In this document: positions 10,913-22,295 of the stretch, piece by piece | How positions within the stretch are numbered: the first letter of the stretch is position 1 | Layout of the letters: every line of letters starts with the position of its first letter | DNA from: Mariannaea sp. PMI_226 | Taxonomy: Eukaryota > Ascomycota > Sordariomycetes > Hypocreales > Nectriaceae | NCBI GenBank assembly: GCA_024336345.1 | Contig: JANFOG010000008.1 | Span: forward strand, 1,612,001-1,676,000 | Reading direction: 5' to 3' | Length of the DNA stretch: 64,000 bases | Notes under the pieces: generated by a model | Seen by the model: only the letters and a program-made list of their open reading frames with translations | What the model was told of the DNA's origin: nothing | Database searches by the model: none | Program-made: the position numbers and the translations under genes

Positions 10913-12183
10913 ATGGACAACCCCTCCGCTTTCCAATACTATCAACACCAACACCAACATCACCATCACCATCACCACCCTCTTCCTCTTTCTCTCCCTT
11001 TTCCTCATCCTCCTCAACATCAACGCCACGCTTCGGGATCAACAGATTCGTCAACATCACCAGAGGAGAAAGGCTGCCGCCCCCCAGTGCCTCCCAAGAT
11101 ATCATCACCAGAGCGCAAGACACCCAAGCCCAAAATGAATAGACCCAGCCTTCAGCCTGTCATTGAGGGCGCTCAAAAGTTCCCCAGGGACCTCCCAACT
11201 CCGCCGCCCATCGATGGCATTAGAATCAAGAAATCAGCTTCGAGACCGGAATTGACGAGACAACGTAGCGCCTTCTTCGAAGAGGCCTTTTCGGCAAATG
11301 ACGTGGATCTCTTGGGTGATTTAGTACGGAGCAAAGCCATTGTTATGGCTGAGATCAAAACAAATGTCATTGTAAGTCATATTTACACCGTTTAAGGGTA
11401 TTGTGCTGTTGAGATGTAGAAAACAAATGCGCTCTAACACGCCGAAATCAGGTCCATGACGAATATACCTTTATCAATGAGCTGTCACAGCATCTCGCCG
11501 TCAGATACCATCGCCAAGTAAGCTCCATAGTCGTCACTGTCCAGCATAGTGGTTGCATCTTTTTTGGCGGATCCTGTGATCCATCCTACATTATGACGAT
11601 TGAGGCGCTCCCGAGCCTGGTCCAGGCAGCCACCAACAAGCGCAACGTCGCACTTCTTCAGCAACACATGGAGCAAGCCCTTGGAGTCCCTCCGTCGAGA
11701 GGCTATTGTCGCTTTATTCCCATCGCCGAGGAGTGCTCCGGGTGGAAGGGGAAGACGGTGGCAAGCCAGATTTCTGATGTGTCGTGGCAAAGAACCGCGC
11801 AAGAAAGCCAGGCCAGGAGATCAACTGCACCTACCAAGGTTTGTCTCTCTTTCCTTTTTTTTTTCTCTGTACTCTTCGCCGCCGATCGTGTGGATCAGTT
11901 ATCACTGACAGTTTGACTGTAGGGTTCTGTGGGTGAGCTATTGACGCCTCCTCTGGACAACTTCCAATCACCGCGAGGACGACCTGCAACTGCAGACGCA
12001 TGCGTATCTGACCCAGCAGTGTTAACTCTTGATACCTCCGGGGAATATGGACTGAGCCCCCAAATATCAGGAGGCGACGCTTCTGCAAAGCCTAAAGGAC
12101 TGAGGAGGAGGAAGAGCTTCATGCATGCCTTGTTCAACAGATCGGTCTCTCGCTCTAGAGACGTAGAGGTACCTCGTGCATAG
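10913..12183 (+). CDS. MIF/tautomerase-like domain protein with long extensions
   Basis: The predicted protein has 368 residues: exons 10913-11371, 11452-11838 and 11923-12183, both introns in phase 0 with GT/AG ends (GTAAGT and CTAAC in the first). Residues about 144-262 match the macrophage migration inhibitory factor/D-dopachrome tautomerase fold: KTNV at the first beta strand, SSIVVTV then IFFGGSCDPSY (the FGGS-P core motif), and a second helix-strand half ending VPPSRGYCRFIPI. The first 143 residues are a low-complexity extension (His-rich, then Pro/Ser/Lys-rich), and the last 85 are Pro/Ser/basic. In classical MIF the processed N-terminal Pro is the catalytic base. Here the equivalent position is Val144 inside the chain, so tautomerase activity is doubtful. 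Fungal MIF-like proteins with extensions are known as a group, but the role of this one is unknown. Confidence 0.75.
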
Positions 12184-14991
12184 TGGCACTGGGTTGCCAA
12201 TGGATCACCAGCAAAAGATTGACTACAGTAATGACTTAGAATGCGTTTAGATGATGGCTATGGTTGTATTTTGGTTTCATGAATTCTTGGGATGGATATA
12301 GTCTGTTTGAGCTGGGTCGGTGTATGGGGCGTACAGAGGATTCCCTATTGTTAAATTTGGCTAACTACTGAGTTTTCATATTCAATTTGATGTTTGGAAT
12401 AGATGTTTGAGTAATTCTCAACGACGGCAATTGACTATGGGACGATTGAAGGGCATCTTGGTGTCAGTTCGCTTTAGGATAGGACCCATTGTCGAGACTG
12501 GTCTGAGCGATGATCCAGGTAGCTAATGAATCCAACCAGAGAGAATGTTTGAGCATTTTATCTGGGTATAGATGTTCAATTTACTGACCACAGAAATTCT
12601 GTTCACCGTCGTGAATTGCGTGCTTTTGATGGCACTCACATGACCCGATATCGAAACGTCTGTTATGCATCTGGGCTCTCCTACTCTCTTGAGCCAGGTT
12701 CGCACATTGAATGATACAGGGTTGTGTTCAGGAAGTGGAAGCACACCGGGATATTTTACTAATGCATTTGTATCCAACTAGATAACAACAGAGGAATGCA
12801 GTTTTGCAGTTATAACGAGAAGTAGCCCTGGATTCTAGCAGCTATTTTATCATTACTCGAGACATGAATGCCACATCAAGGGTGTTGGTCATGGATTGAT
12901 GAGACAGGATCAGTTCCCTGAACATTAGCCCAGTCACCCCACCAAGTGCTTGGCTTTGAGGGTGGGTGGGGTGGGTTGGTTACTGCATCCGTCCACTGAA
13001 ATAGTACCTATATACCTACGATGTTAGGCGTCGGTTGACCAAATCCTAGGTACAGTAAATGCCCACTCCAGCACCATCCCTATCGGGGCTCCAGCTGTCA
13101 AATAACGTTTAGGTCTCATCGATACTGTATTTCGCGGGGTACCAACAAATCACAGCTCTCGACTTGGGACGTCAGCCTGTTCTAACCTCTCACATCACTC
13201 ACTCATATCGTGACCACACAACCACACGCATTTTCATCTGGGCTTCAGCGCACCGGGCACACCCCTCAGCAAGCAATATTCAAAGCCCAGCTATTTGTGT
13301 CGACCTGAACGACGACACTCGACCACTACTTGCTTGGACTGCTTTATTGGTCACCGCGCTACCGCGCTACCCGCCTCTCCTTCAGCTCAGGAAGCATCCC
13401 ATTCAGGCTACCGAGCGTCCAGCATTCACTTCCAAACGAGCACCACCTGCTAAAAGCAAACACAAGGGCGTCATTCCCAGTCATTCCTCACCAGCCAGGC
13501 AGTCAGCAAATCGTCAGAGCCCAGAGTCCAGTCCTTACTCACCAGGCTCTTCTCTCAGCCTCTTCAGCCTCAGCGCCACCTGGATGACACGCCGCGGCAT
13601 CCCCTCGCTACCGAACCCGAGCTCGCTTCCGCTCTCACCTATCGGCCTCCTCCCCGGCCAGCAGCGATTGTAATCGTCTGGCTGCCATTGATCTGACAGA
13701 ATCATGGAGGTAAGGAGTTGGTTGCATTCCCTTTGTCTATCTGTGTCCTTGCCACTCTCCTGCCTTGTTTTGTTTCAGGTCCTTCCTTTTTTTTTTTTTC
13801 TGCTTCCCCCCTTCTTCTTGTTGAAAAGTCCCTCCTCCTGTTTCGTTATCTCCGGATACCTCAGTGTTGAATTGGGCTCCTCAAGTGGGTTGGCCCGGAT
13901 GTGATGCGGTCGATGCCGGCTGCCACAACTGCCACCAAACGGAAGCGAGTTCCCCTTGAGTTTTGAATGGATAGCCATGGCAAGGCCCGGCTCTGCGGGG
14001 AGCTACAGCCCTCGCGGACAGAGACATAGCAAAGCGACTGGTCCGGGATTCTCAGCCGGCAATTTAACATTATACGGAGCACGGAGGATATACAATTTTT
14101 TTTTTTTTTTTTTTGCGTGTCACCACAAACAAACCCTGGCACTTTGAATCCCTCACATTCGCCCTTTTCCCCTTGCCCCTTGATCTCGTTTGCTCCTCCG
14201 GCTCATGACGGACGGACGGCCGGGCGGCTACTTACTACTGCCATGGTCCGGTTTGCACTGGGCTGCGCTTGGCTAGGCTGAGCTGGGACAGGCTGGGGAT
14301 GATAATCTGAGTGTGTCACTCTGTCCGAGGGTGATCATGAGTATTATCATATCTCACTAGGCGTCCGTGACCGTTTGATTGCTTCCGTTCCCACTCCCTT
14401 CTTCCTCATCAAGGCAATGTAGGAAAGCCTTGAGCATCATAGCGATGAAAAAAAAGCCACGCCAAACGTGGTTTGTATTTGTCTATGTTGCCTAGAATCC
14501 TCCTGCGACCTGTCTACTAGCTGTCATACACACATATATATCCTTATATGCGTGGCCCTGTTCGAGCGACATCAAGACAAAAACAAGACACACCCCGACC
14601 GCCTCTATGCGCGAGCATCGACAACCCGATAGAATTCTGTATGCTTCGAGAGACGGGAGACGACGTCGGCTAATTGCAGTGGGATGATACTGGGCGAGTT
14701 GAATTCGCATTACACTGAACACGCTCGTGTCTGGCCTAGAACAGTGCGCTTAATCCCAGGCGATAGGATCAAGACTTTGCTCACCGAGTCCCCTCAAGTG
14801 AGGAGGAGCACGCAAAGGGAGAAAGACGGGAGATATACTACATCGGCCCCTTCATTCATTGTTGAGAAACCTTCCCAGGCAGAAGCATCAGCTCTTTCTA
14901 TATCCCACAAGTTGAAAAGACTGCACAATCACTCATTTGTTCATCTACCCACCCCAACATATCACAATATATCAACCCGCGGCCCTACACC
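12184..14991. other. Intergenic, 2.8 kb
   Basis: This stretch lies between the MIF-like gene and gtr2. It has T tracts at 13789-13799 and 14097-14114. An open frame at 13164-13673 is Ser/Pro/Thr-rich with no domain and looks like leader-type sequence. I see no splice chain that gives a recognisable protein. The last few hundred bases are the gtr2 promoter and 5' UTR. Confidence 0.5.
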
Positions 14992-16313
14992 ATGTCTTTA
15001 AGTCCGCCTGTTCAGGACATTCCTTTGCCACCTCTTGATGAAGGCTCCGAGTTGTCGCCCCAAATCACCCCTAGCGATTCAAGTCCTGCGAAGCTAAATC
15101 TCCAACGTCTTATTGAACAGTCACACAGAGGAGCCCCCAAGAAGGAGGCCTCAAAAGCAACAGCCGATGGTGCCAGTACTACTGGTGCCCAGGCCAAGGG
15201 CAAGCCCAGATTACTGCTCATGGGTCAACGGAGGTATGAATACTGTTTATCAGGAGTGGGAAAAAAACAAGTAGCTGACAAGTAGCTTTAGAAGCGGCAA
15301 ATCGTCCATCTCAAGTGTCGTTTTTCACAAGCTGCCACCCAGCGAGACTCTGTTTCTTGAATCCACGGCCCGTATTCAGAAAGATTCTATGGCGTTCGGG
15401 CCCTTTCCCATGCTAGATGCTTCTTCGTTGTTCTCGCTGACACTTTCGTAGATCATTCATGGACTTTCAGGTCTGGGACTTTCCTGGCCAAATTGACATC
15501 TTTGAGAACCCCGGATTCGATATGGAGGCTATCTTCGGCGAGATTGGTGCTCTCATCTGGGTCATCGATGCGCAGGATGACTATCTCGAGGCCGTTATGC
15601 GTCTAAACACTACCATCCTCTCCCTTCAGCGCCTGTACCCCAATATCAACATTGAAGTCTTCATCCACAAGGTGGACGGCCTTTCTGACGACTACAAGCT
15701 CGACATTCAACGCGACATTACCATCCGCATCCAGGATGAGCTCTCTGATCACGGCTTTGAGAATGCCCCGGTCACTTTCCATCTCACCTCCATTTATAAC
15801 CACTCAATCTTTGAGGCCTTTTCAAAAGTTATTCAGAAACTTATTCCCCGCCTTGGAACCCTCGAGTCCATGCTCACCAACCTGTGCCGTACATGCCGAT
15901 TTGAGAAGGCCTACCTCTTCGACGTGCTCTCCAAGATTTACATTGCTACCGACAGCGCCACTGCTGACATGGCGAGCTACGAAATCTGTAGCGACTACAT
16001 CGACGTCATCATCGACATCACAGAAGTCTACGGCACATGGCAGCGCAGTGAAGACGGTCGGCGTCGTCTCGAAGGCGAGCCCTGGAGCGCGCCACTGGAC
16101 GATCAGGTTGGCTGCGCGACCGCTGAGAGCTGTCTGGTCCTGCATGATGGAAACAAGCCCATCATGTTGCGTGAGGTTGATCGATACCTCGCGCTTGTGG
16201 CCATCATGAAGGAAGATTCGTACGACAGCATGCCCCTCGTGAATATGAACGTTGAGGCTGTTGTGGAGGGCTTGACTGAGTTCTTTAACATAACGAAACC
16301 AAGGGAAGCATAA
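14992..16313 (+). CDS. gtr2: Rag-family GTPase Gtr2 (RagC/D type)
   Basis: Gtr2 pairs with Gtr1 as the Rag GTPase heterodimer on the vacuole and, within the EGO/Ragulator system, passes amino-acid status to TORC1. The model has exons 14992-15233, 15292-15393 and 15452-16313, giving 401 residues. The P-loop GQRRSGKSS (residues 78-86) is built across the first splice. The second junction restores IQKDSMASFMDFQVWDFPGQ, with the G3 motif WDFPGQ at 123-128. HKVD at 187-190 is the base-recognition motif in its usual Rag form. The C-terminal half carries the roadblock-like Rag domain (about 245-395). An N-terminal acidic/Pro extension of about 70 residues precedes the G domain. The second donor (GTTCGG) is unusual but forced by the frame. 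RagC type is judged from the sequence around G1 and switch II. Confidence 0.93.
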
Positions 16314-16563
16314 AATGGAGTAGTTGGCTAAGAGGGGAGGAGTTCTTGGCTTTGCTCACAGGTTTCTTCTTTTTTTTTTTTTCCTCTTTTCTATTTTAGG
16401 ACTTTTATCTTGGTGTATCAATACCTCTTTGCTAGCGCCATGAATACAATGCTTTTGTTATTCTTGCCAGATCTGATCTCTTCGCTAGTATGCAATCATA
16501 TCACATTTGCTAGGATGGAAGACATGATGTTTGTGTTGATTCCATTCAAGGATACATTGGAAG

Positions 16564-19186
16564 CTACCCTTCCAAAGCAGGTAGTGCAAAGGTTCGCATT
16601 GTGGTGCAGTTGCTTTCCAACAAGCAAATCCTTGCAGGTACTTCCCCTCTGATATCACTCTTGTCGTGAACACTCATTCGAACTGGTTGCAGCGTTGGTG
16701 TCTCAGGGAAGGAGTACACAATCAAGTCATCCGCCGAGATAGTGGGGATGCTGTTGGGGCTCGCGGGATCGTACGAGCCATAGGAGATCTTGTCAGGCTG
16801 AATGGGGACATATAGGACCTGGGGTGCATTATCTGAAGGAGGGGTCAGCCAAGAATGAGATAAGAAGCAGGAAGGGGACATATATATACCCTTAGAACCG
16901 CATAAAATGACTAGAGTCTCGTCGTTCAGAAACTCGAAGTCGATAAGAGATCGAGAACCGAGGTCAATGCGGCATGCAACTGGTTGTCGATTGCTACTGA
17001 TGCCGTGACTGATATCGAGACCAACCGAGAATACAGAAACTGAGTCCGTTAGTTATTAGCGCGACGCATTCTCAACCAAATGGCCACGCACCCTGATTCT
17101 TGGCTTCCTTGGATGTCAGGGCTGTTATCATCATCATCGACTATGCGACTGGTAAGAAAATATCCAAATAGCTACACGCCTGGGGACATACGTTGCTCTT
17201 GGCCATGCACATCCTCAGATCCATTTTGGTAATTGGGTTACCGAGTGAGAGGTTGATCGGCGCACCGAACCGGACGCTCCGTTTTTTAGCTTCTGCAATA
17301 CTTGTGAAAACGCGGTTGCACCACACAGTCATATACTTGACCAAGAACTCAACATGTGGAAGCGCCTTCATGTATGGCTGACCACGCTCAAACTTCTTAA
17401 GTTGCTTGTTGAGAATGTCTAGCAGGCGCGGACCTTCTTCGATGTGAGACCAGTCGTTTGTGTAGTCCTCCGTCTCGATATCGTCCAGGAACGCACGCAG
17501 AGGGCTTTGAACTAGATAAGACTCGATGTAGGTGAGAACTTTGCCATGATCAATTGTAGCCTCCTTCTCAGTGAGTTCTTCGTTTATGGTGCTAGAAGCG
17601 AGACGGTCAATCTGGAAGCGTAGCCATGTCGAAAAGCTCATAAAATGGTCCAACTCATCCATGACGGTAATAAGAATCTTGTTGCCGACAAGACTGAGGC
17701 AGCTGATAATGTCCATGATACGCTGGATCTCAGACTCAGCGAACCCAATGTCGCCTCGGTCGCCATGGAATGCGGCGAGACCTTTCAGTCTGCTTAAAAT
17801 GACCGAGCATCGGTCTAAGGCCGGTAGGAAGTTTTCATGAACCAGGCTTCGAAGGTTCTTGAGACCTGCCACTACGGCTTTATCCCAACGTTTATGGCCC
17901 TTTGCGCTCTCGTCAGTAAAGTATAACCACGGGTGAAAAGACCACTTACACGTTCTGCGACACTATCGACAAGCCACTCGCGAACAGGTTGATAGGCATG
18001 GCCTGTGATAACTGTGTGGTAAAGGGCAGGAACTATGCCGCGAGGTCCGTTCTCCACATTCTCAAGATCACCTTCAACGCTTCGAAGGAAGCGAGTCGGA
18101 AGTTCACGGGTGTTCTTCCACTCAGCTTGCATGTGCAGCTGTGTCTGCTTGATATATCTCAATAGCTTCTGCAGAGTCGTCAACTTAGATGCTAGAAGAG
18201 CTAGATTTATCGGCGAGGAAGAGATAAACGGCAAGTCAATGGGGACGAGGTGAACCTCCTCAGGCTGCTCAGCCTTTTCCGCCAACAAGAGGGCTTGTGT
18301 CGAAATATTGGGATGAGAAGCATGGTGAACAAGCATTGAATTGCTGAGAGAACCCAAAGAAGGACATGGAAAGTCGCCAATCACGAAAGAATCATAGATA
18401 CTGAGCTGCAATTTACTGTCGCTCGTTCCGACGATCATGACATCGACCTGGTCGAAATCTTGGGGCTTTGGGGTCTTGAAAAGGAAATCTATGCCAGTAC
18501 GCAACGTGAAAACCATGGCATCTTCTCTAAGAGGAATCAGTACAGAAGAGAAGAAGCCAATATGTGAGCACGTACCCTGCGCCAGCACTCTCGCTGGGAA
18601 GGGGGCTGATCTTGGGGAACGCTGTATCGACCTCAAGAAACGCGAGCTCTCGCGGCAGGTCGATGATATCTTCGTCACGAGAAAGGCCCCCCTCTTTGGA
18701 TAGACTATTTTTGATCGCCTGTGATGCTGCGTTTCTGCCTTTGTCGATGATGCTACTGCTGGCCCAGCCAATGTGCGTGATCTTAGCATCTGGAGACTCG
18801 GATACTTTGATGTGGTGAGCAGCCTTGTTATTCTCCAGTCCCATTAAACGAACGAATCCATCGCTCCATCCCACCGCTAGAAACTGGCCTGGAAAAGGAA
18901 AAACAGGTTAGACACCGCACTTCAACTCATCACGGCATCTGTTGGGCATCGCACCGTCAGGTTTCCATGTCACTGCTTGTGCGTCAGGCGCCTTCTGACC
19001 CGGCGTGGCGATCTGGTGGATCTTGGAAACAGCCTGCGCGGGAGGTCGGTAGATGAAGAGATTTCTGCTCGTGCTATCCCATGTTACTGATAGATCGAGG
19101 GTCGGGCAGCTCACAGGGTAACCCTTGGGGACTGTCCCTTCGTATTCCGTTTGGCTGTAGAGGGCGAGCTGTTTTTCTTGGGCCAT
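16564..19186 (-). CDS. apc4: Anaphase-promoting complex subunit 4
   Basis: APC4 (Cut20/Lid1 in fission yeast) is a scaffold subunit of the APC/C ubiquitin ligase, which marks securin and cyclins for destruction. Seven exons can be joined: 18955-19186, 18576-18888, 17950-18526, 17192-17899, 17092-17140, 16890-17039 and 16564-16832, giving 765 residues. Introns are 49-66 nt. The first junction rebuilds WKPDGQFLAVGWSDGFVRL (about residues 72-90), a WD40-type blade characteristic of the APC4 N-terminal propeller. The middle contains the helical ANAPC4 domain, with ERGHKRWDKAV across the third junction and a long Leu-rich helical bundle. The last exons return to beta-rich sequence. The 3' end lies 250 bp from the 3' end of gtr2 (convergent). 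Identification rests on the order of both domains. Confidence 0.88.
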
Positions 19187-19728
19187 TGCGTATCTCTTAG
19201 CTCAATTTTGAGGCTGAATCTAAAAACCTCTGTGTAATGGCATATCTTATATGTATCGAAAGATTGAGGCCGCGAATATTTTTAATCGTCAAGCGTGATG
19301 AATAGTTGGATGTTAGAGATGTATTACTTCACAAGGCAGATTCCGTGGACGAGACATGCCTGACAGTGCCTGGATAAAATATCCTCACACTGTATGAATA
19401 TTTAGGTAGCAACCCGTTTCCAAAGAAACAGTACAGTACAGGCACACAGAGCTTTGGGAGGTATGGTCACCACCAACAGGAATAAGCCTGAGGGCTGATA
19501 TTCGATGGAATTCATTACACGTTGAGATACATGATAGAGCTCTTTCTCATCACAAAAGCATAGTCTTATTCCCAGATTGTCATTGCGCCATTAGGTTCTA
19601 AACCCCGGACACTCCTGATGCTCACTACCGATACTATCACGGCATAGCCCATCGATTCATTGCTACTGACTCCGCTCAGTCCCAAGGCTGGTCTCATTTC
19701 TACGTACAACCAGATTTTTAGGCTCCAT
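19187..19728. other. Intergenic between apc4 and ret2
   Basis: The 542 bases hold the apc4 promoter (the gene reads leftwards from 19186) and the 3' UTR of ret2. Composition is unremarkable and I see no other feature. Confidence 0.6.
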
Positions 19729-21490
19729 CTATTCAATCAAAAAGTTGTCTGCATGAGACTTGATCTCCTTAGAGTATGTAACCTGTTCATCCTCTTCCAA
19801 AAGTGACGCAGAAGATACCTAATGTTTTGTTAGAAGGGCATGAATTAAAATATGGGGGAAAGGGAGAACTCACATCAACATCGACGTAGGGAGTTGTCTT
19901 GTTAAATCTAACAGTCATCGGGAAGAAATCGTTCTCGTCGCTGGATTCAGATACGAATTCGAATGAGCCATTGGCGTTTTCTTCATCCACGTTACCAATC
20001 GTCCATTCCAGGGCGTCGCCTGATACATCATAAGTGGCATCAAAGCTTGAAACTTCTGGCTCTGTTCCAGAATAAGGAATGACAACGCTGACATCCTTCA
20101 GGCTATCGCCGCCCGTCAATTCGTACTCGACAGTGATGTTGAACTTGTGGCCGTCCCTGTTAATCCAAACAGTGAAGGTAATTGGGCAGGCACTGGTGTC
20201 GTCGACCTTAGGGGAAGCCCTCCATCGCAAGACGCCAACAGCATTATTGACTGGGAATCCTCTGGCACTGTTGCTCATCTGAATGACCTTGGAGCTGTTG
20301 AATAGGTTGCGGTCAACATTGGGATGGGTGCGGAATTGAGCTCCATGAGAAGGAACGGCGTGGAGGCCAAGCTTAAGCTTGGTCAAGCTGGGGTCAGAGA
20401 TACGAAGGGTCAGGTCACCGCTAATTGCCAGCGAATTGACGGCACCTTCACGGGATAGCTTGGCTGAGATAGTTTCGTTGATGGTGATATGAATGGCGTC
20501 ACGGTCCATAGTCGACGAAATACGAGACTCGATAGGCTCGGCGTGGTGGGTAGGTGTTGGCGCTACAAGGGGAGAATCGTCGATCTCACCACCCATGTCG
20601 CCTCGAACTCGCTCGAACATATCAGTCGTCTTGGACTTCTTACCGAGCTGCATACCCTTGGACTTGAGCGCAGTTGGCCTGGAGTTTGTTAGTCGCTATC
20701 CACTCAGTGCGAACTTTCATATATAGCTTACTTGTTAAAGGTCTTATTCTTCTCGGCCTCATATGAATCGTAGGCGCTGGTGCTTGACTGGGTAGGCGGA
20801 GTGTATGTGGGATAGGTGGGGGTTCGCGGCATGCCTCCAGGTCGACCACCACCGATGCGGGCGGCGTCCTTGCGCTGCATCTCGAGCTGTTTTGCCTTTC
20901 GTTTTCGTTCCTCGGTCGCCTCCAATTCCTTGTTCTAGGGGGTTTGTGAGCATTGAGTGGGGCTTGTAGATGGTTAAGGGGGCTTACTCGAGCGATGATC
21001 TCCTGGATGCGCTCCTCATGACTCTCCATCTCAAGGAAGGTCTTGATCTGGCTAATAGTGAGGTTCTCTCTATACCCAAGAGTCACCAGTTCATCGAAAG
21101 CGCTGAGAAGTTCGTAGGCATTCTTGACGATTTCGCGTTCATCGAGGGTCTTGCAAGTACTGGTGACGACCTGGGCGAATAGGTGCAGGGAGTCAATGTC
21201 CTGGAGGATATTGGACTGGCGGTTGGTGATGAGGACCATGTAGAGCTCGTCAAGAGGCTGGTATACGAAGCGAACATTGTCCTGCTCGACGGTAGTGTGC
21301 TGGGTGCCGCTGTCAGCAAGCTTGGGGAACGACGCCAGGAGAGCCTCTATCCGCGATCGTGGCATCTCCCGGAACTGTCTCGAGAGGACAGCTTTCCCTC
21401 CACGGGTGCAAATAGAAGCCGCGAGGACGACCTGTGGAAAGTCAGCAATGGGATAATGTCAGATTCGAACCGAAGGGTAGTGCACACCAT
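19729..21490 (-). CDS. ret2: Coatomer delta subunit (archain, Ret2)
   Basis: Delta-COP is part of the adaptor-like F subcomplex of the COPI coat and works in Golgi-to-ER retrieval, binding Trp-based cargo signals through its mu-homology domain. Five exons: 21488-21490, 20988-21431, 20732-20934, 19874-20678 and 19729-19818, giving 514 residues. The first exon is only the ATG. Joining it to exon 2 gives MVVLAASICTRGGKAVLSRQ, the conserved longin-like N-terminus (residues 1-140). A charged linker with ERKRKAKQLEMQRKDAA follows. The mu-homology domain runs from about 277 (DAIHITINETISAKLSREG) to the end. Introns are 53-56 nt. It is divergent to the acidic-protein gene, with an 800-bp shared promoter region. 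Confidence 0.93.
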
Positions 21491-22295
21491 CGTGGCAGAC
21501 TGATTCGGGCTGCTTAGGTGTTGAAAGAGGCGGACAGGTCGTTACGTTGGCGGATTCAAGCCTTAGTTGCTGTCTCCTGGAGCTGGGGACCAATATCGAG
21601 GTGGACAGGCGGGACCGTTCTGGCTACTGTGGCAAGTGGTTCGTGGCGTAGGAACAGTGGCTTAGTGGGGTTATGAGTTAGGTTCCATTTTCTGGGCTCT
21701 GGCTTTGTTTTGGAGCTTGGGAGATTGGGAGAGTTTCCAATTAGGGACTAGTCAATATTAGGCAAATAGGGCGTCACACTGGCTCTTTGATGCCGGATAC
21801 CTCAGGTACCGATTCAAATGCCAATTACCTACACGCTTTGTTTGTTAGTTCCTGAGGTAATCAACTACCTTCGGCTGCCTGACGACTTGACTCTTCCACC
21901 AACATCATCCAACTTTGATCTTTTCACGTACCAATATTCCACTACTTAGGAGGCCATCTCCGCTACATCACATCAGTGTTTCTACAACTCCATCTGAAGA
22001 CACCATCTCTTTGTCAGCTTTCACCTCAGCACAAATGTCGCAGGTTTACCTACCCATCTCCATCTACGAACTTAATCTATCAACAAGCCTTTAATCGATT
22101 CACGCTTGACACACAAATTTTCCCCAAAAATCGCCACTTATTTCGCAAAGAACCTCGCGTAGCGGATCTCAAACGACAAGTGTCATTTAGTCAACAACCG
22201 CGAACTGCCACCAGGTCTGGACCTTGACACGAAGTTGGCGCGTGGCTGAACCACGTTCCTTTATACCCCAAATTCTTCCTTGCCTGAATAATACG
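21491..22295. promoter_or_regulatory. Divergent promoter region, ret2 / acidic protein
   Basis: This interval separates two start codons facing away from each other. The right part (about 21880-22295) is C/A/T-rich leader sequence for the acidic protein and contains one short upstream reading frame. No canonical TATA element stands out. Confidence 0.5.
22035..22094 (+). promoter_or_regulatory. Possible 19-codon upstream ORF
   Basis: An ATG at 22035 opens a 19-codon frame that ends at TAA 22092-22094, about 200 bp before the main ATG at 22296. If the mRNA starts upstream of it, it could reduce translation of the acidic protein. Transcript start is unknown. Confidence 0.3.

Noticed and set aside
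13164..13673. 169-codon Ser/Pro/Thr-rich open frame
   Set aside because: No domain, no supporting splice sites, and composition typical of C/T-rich leader DNA.
21455..21475. GGTTCGAATC-like string (minus strand) resembling a tRNA T arm
   Set aside because: The flanking bases do not pair into a 5-bp stem and no acceptor, D or anticodon arms can be built. It lies within the first ret2 intron.
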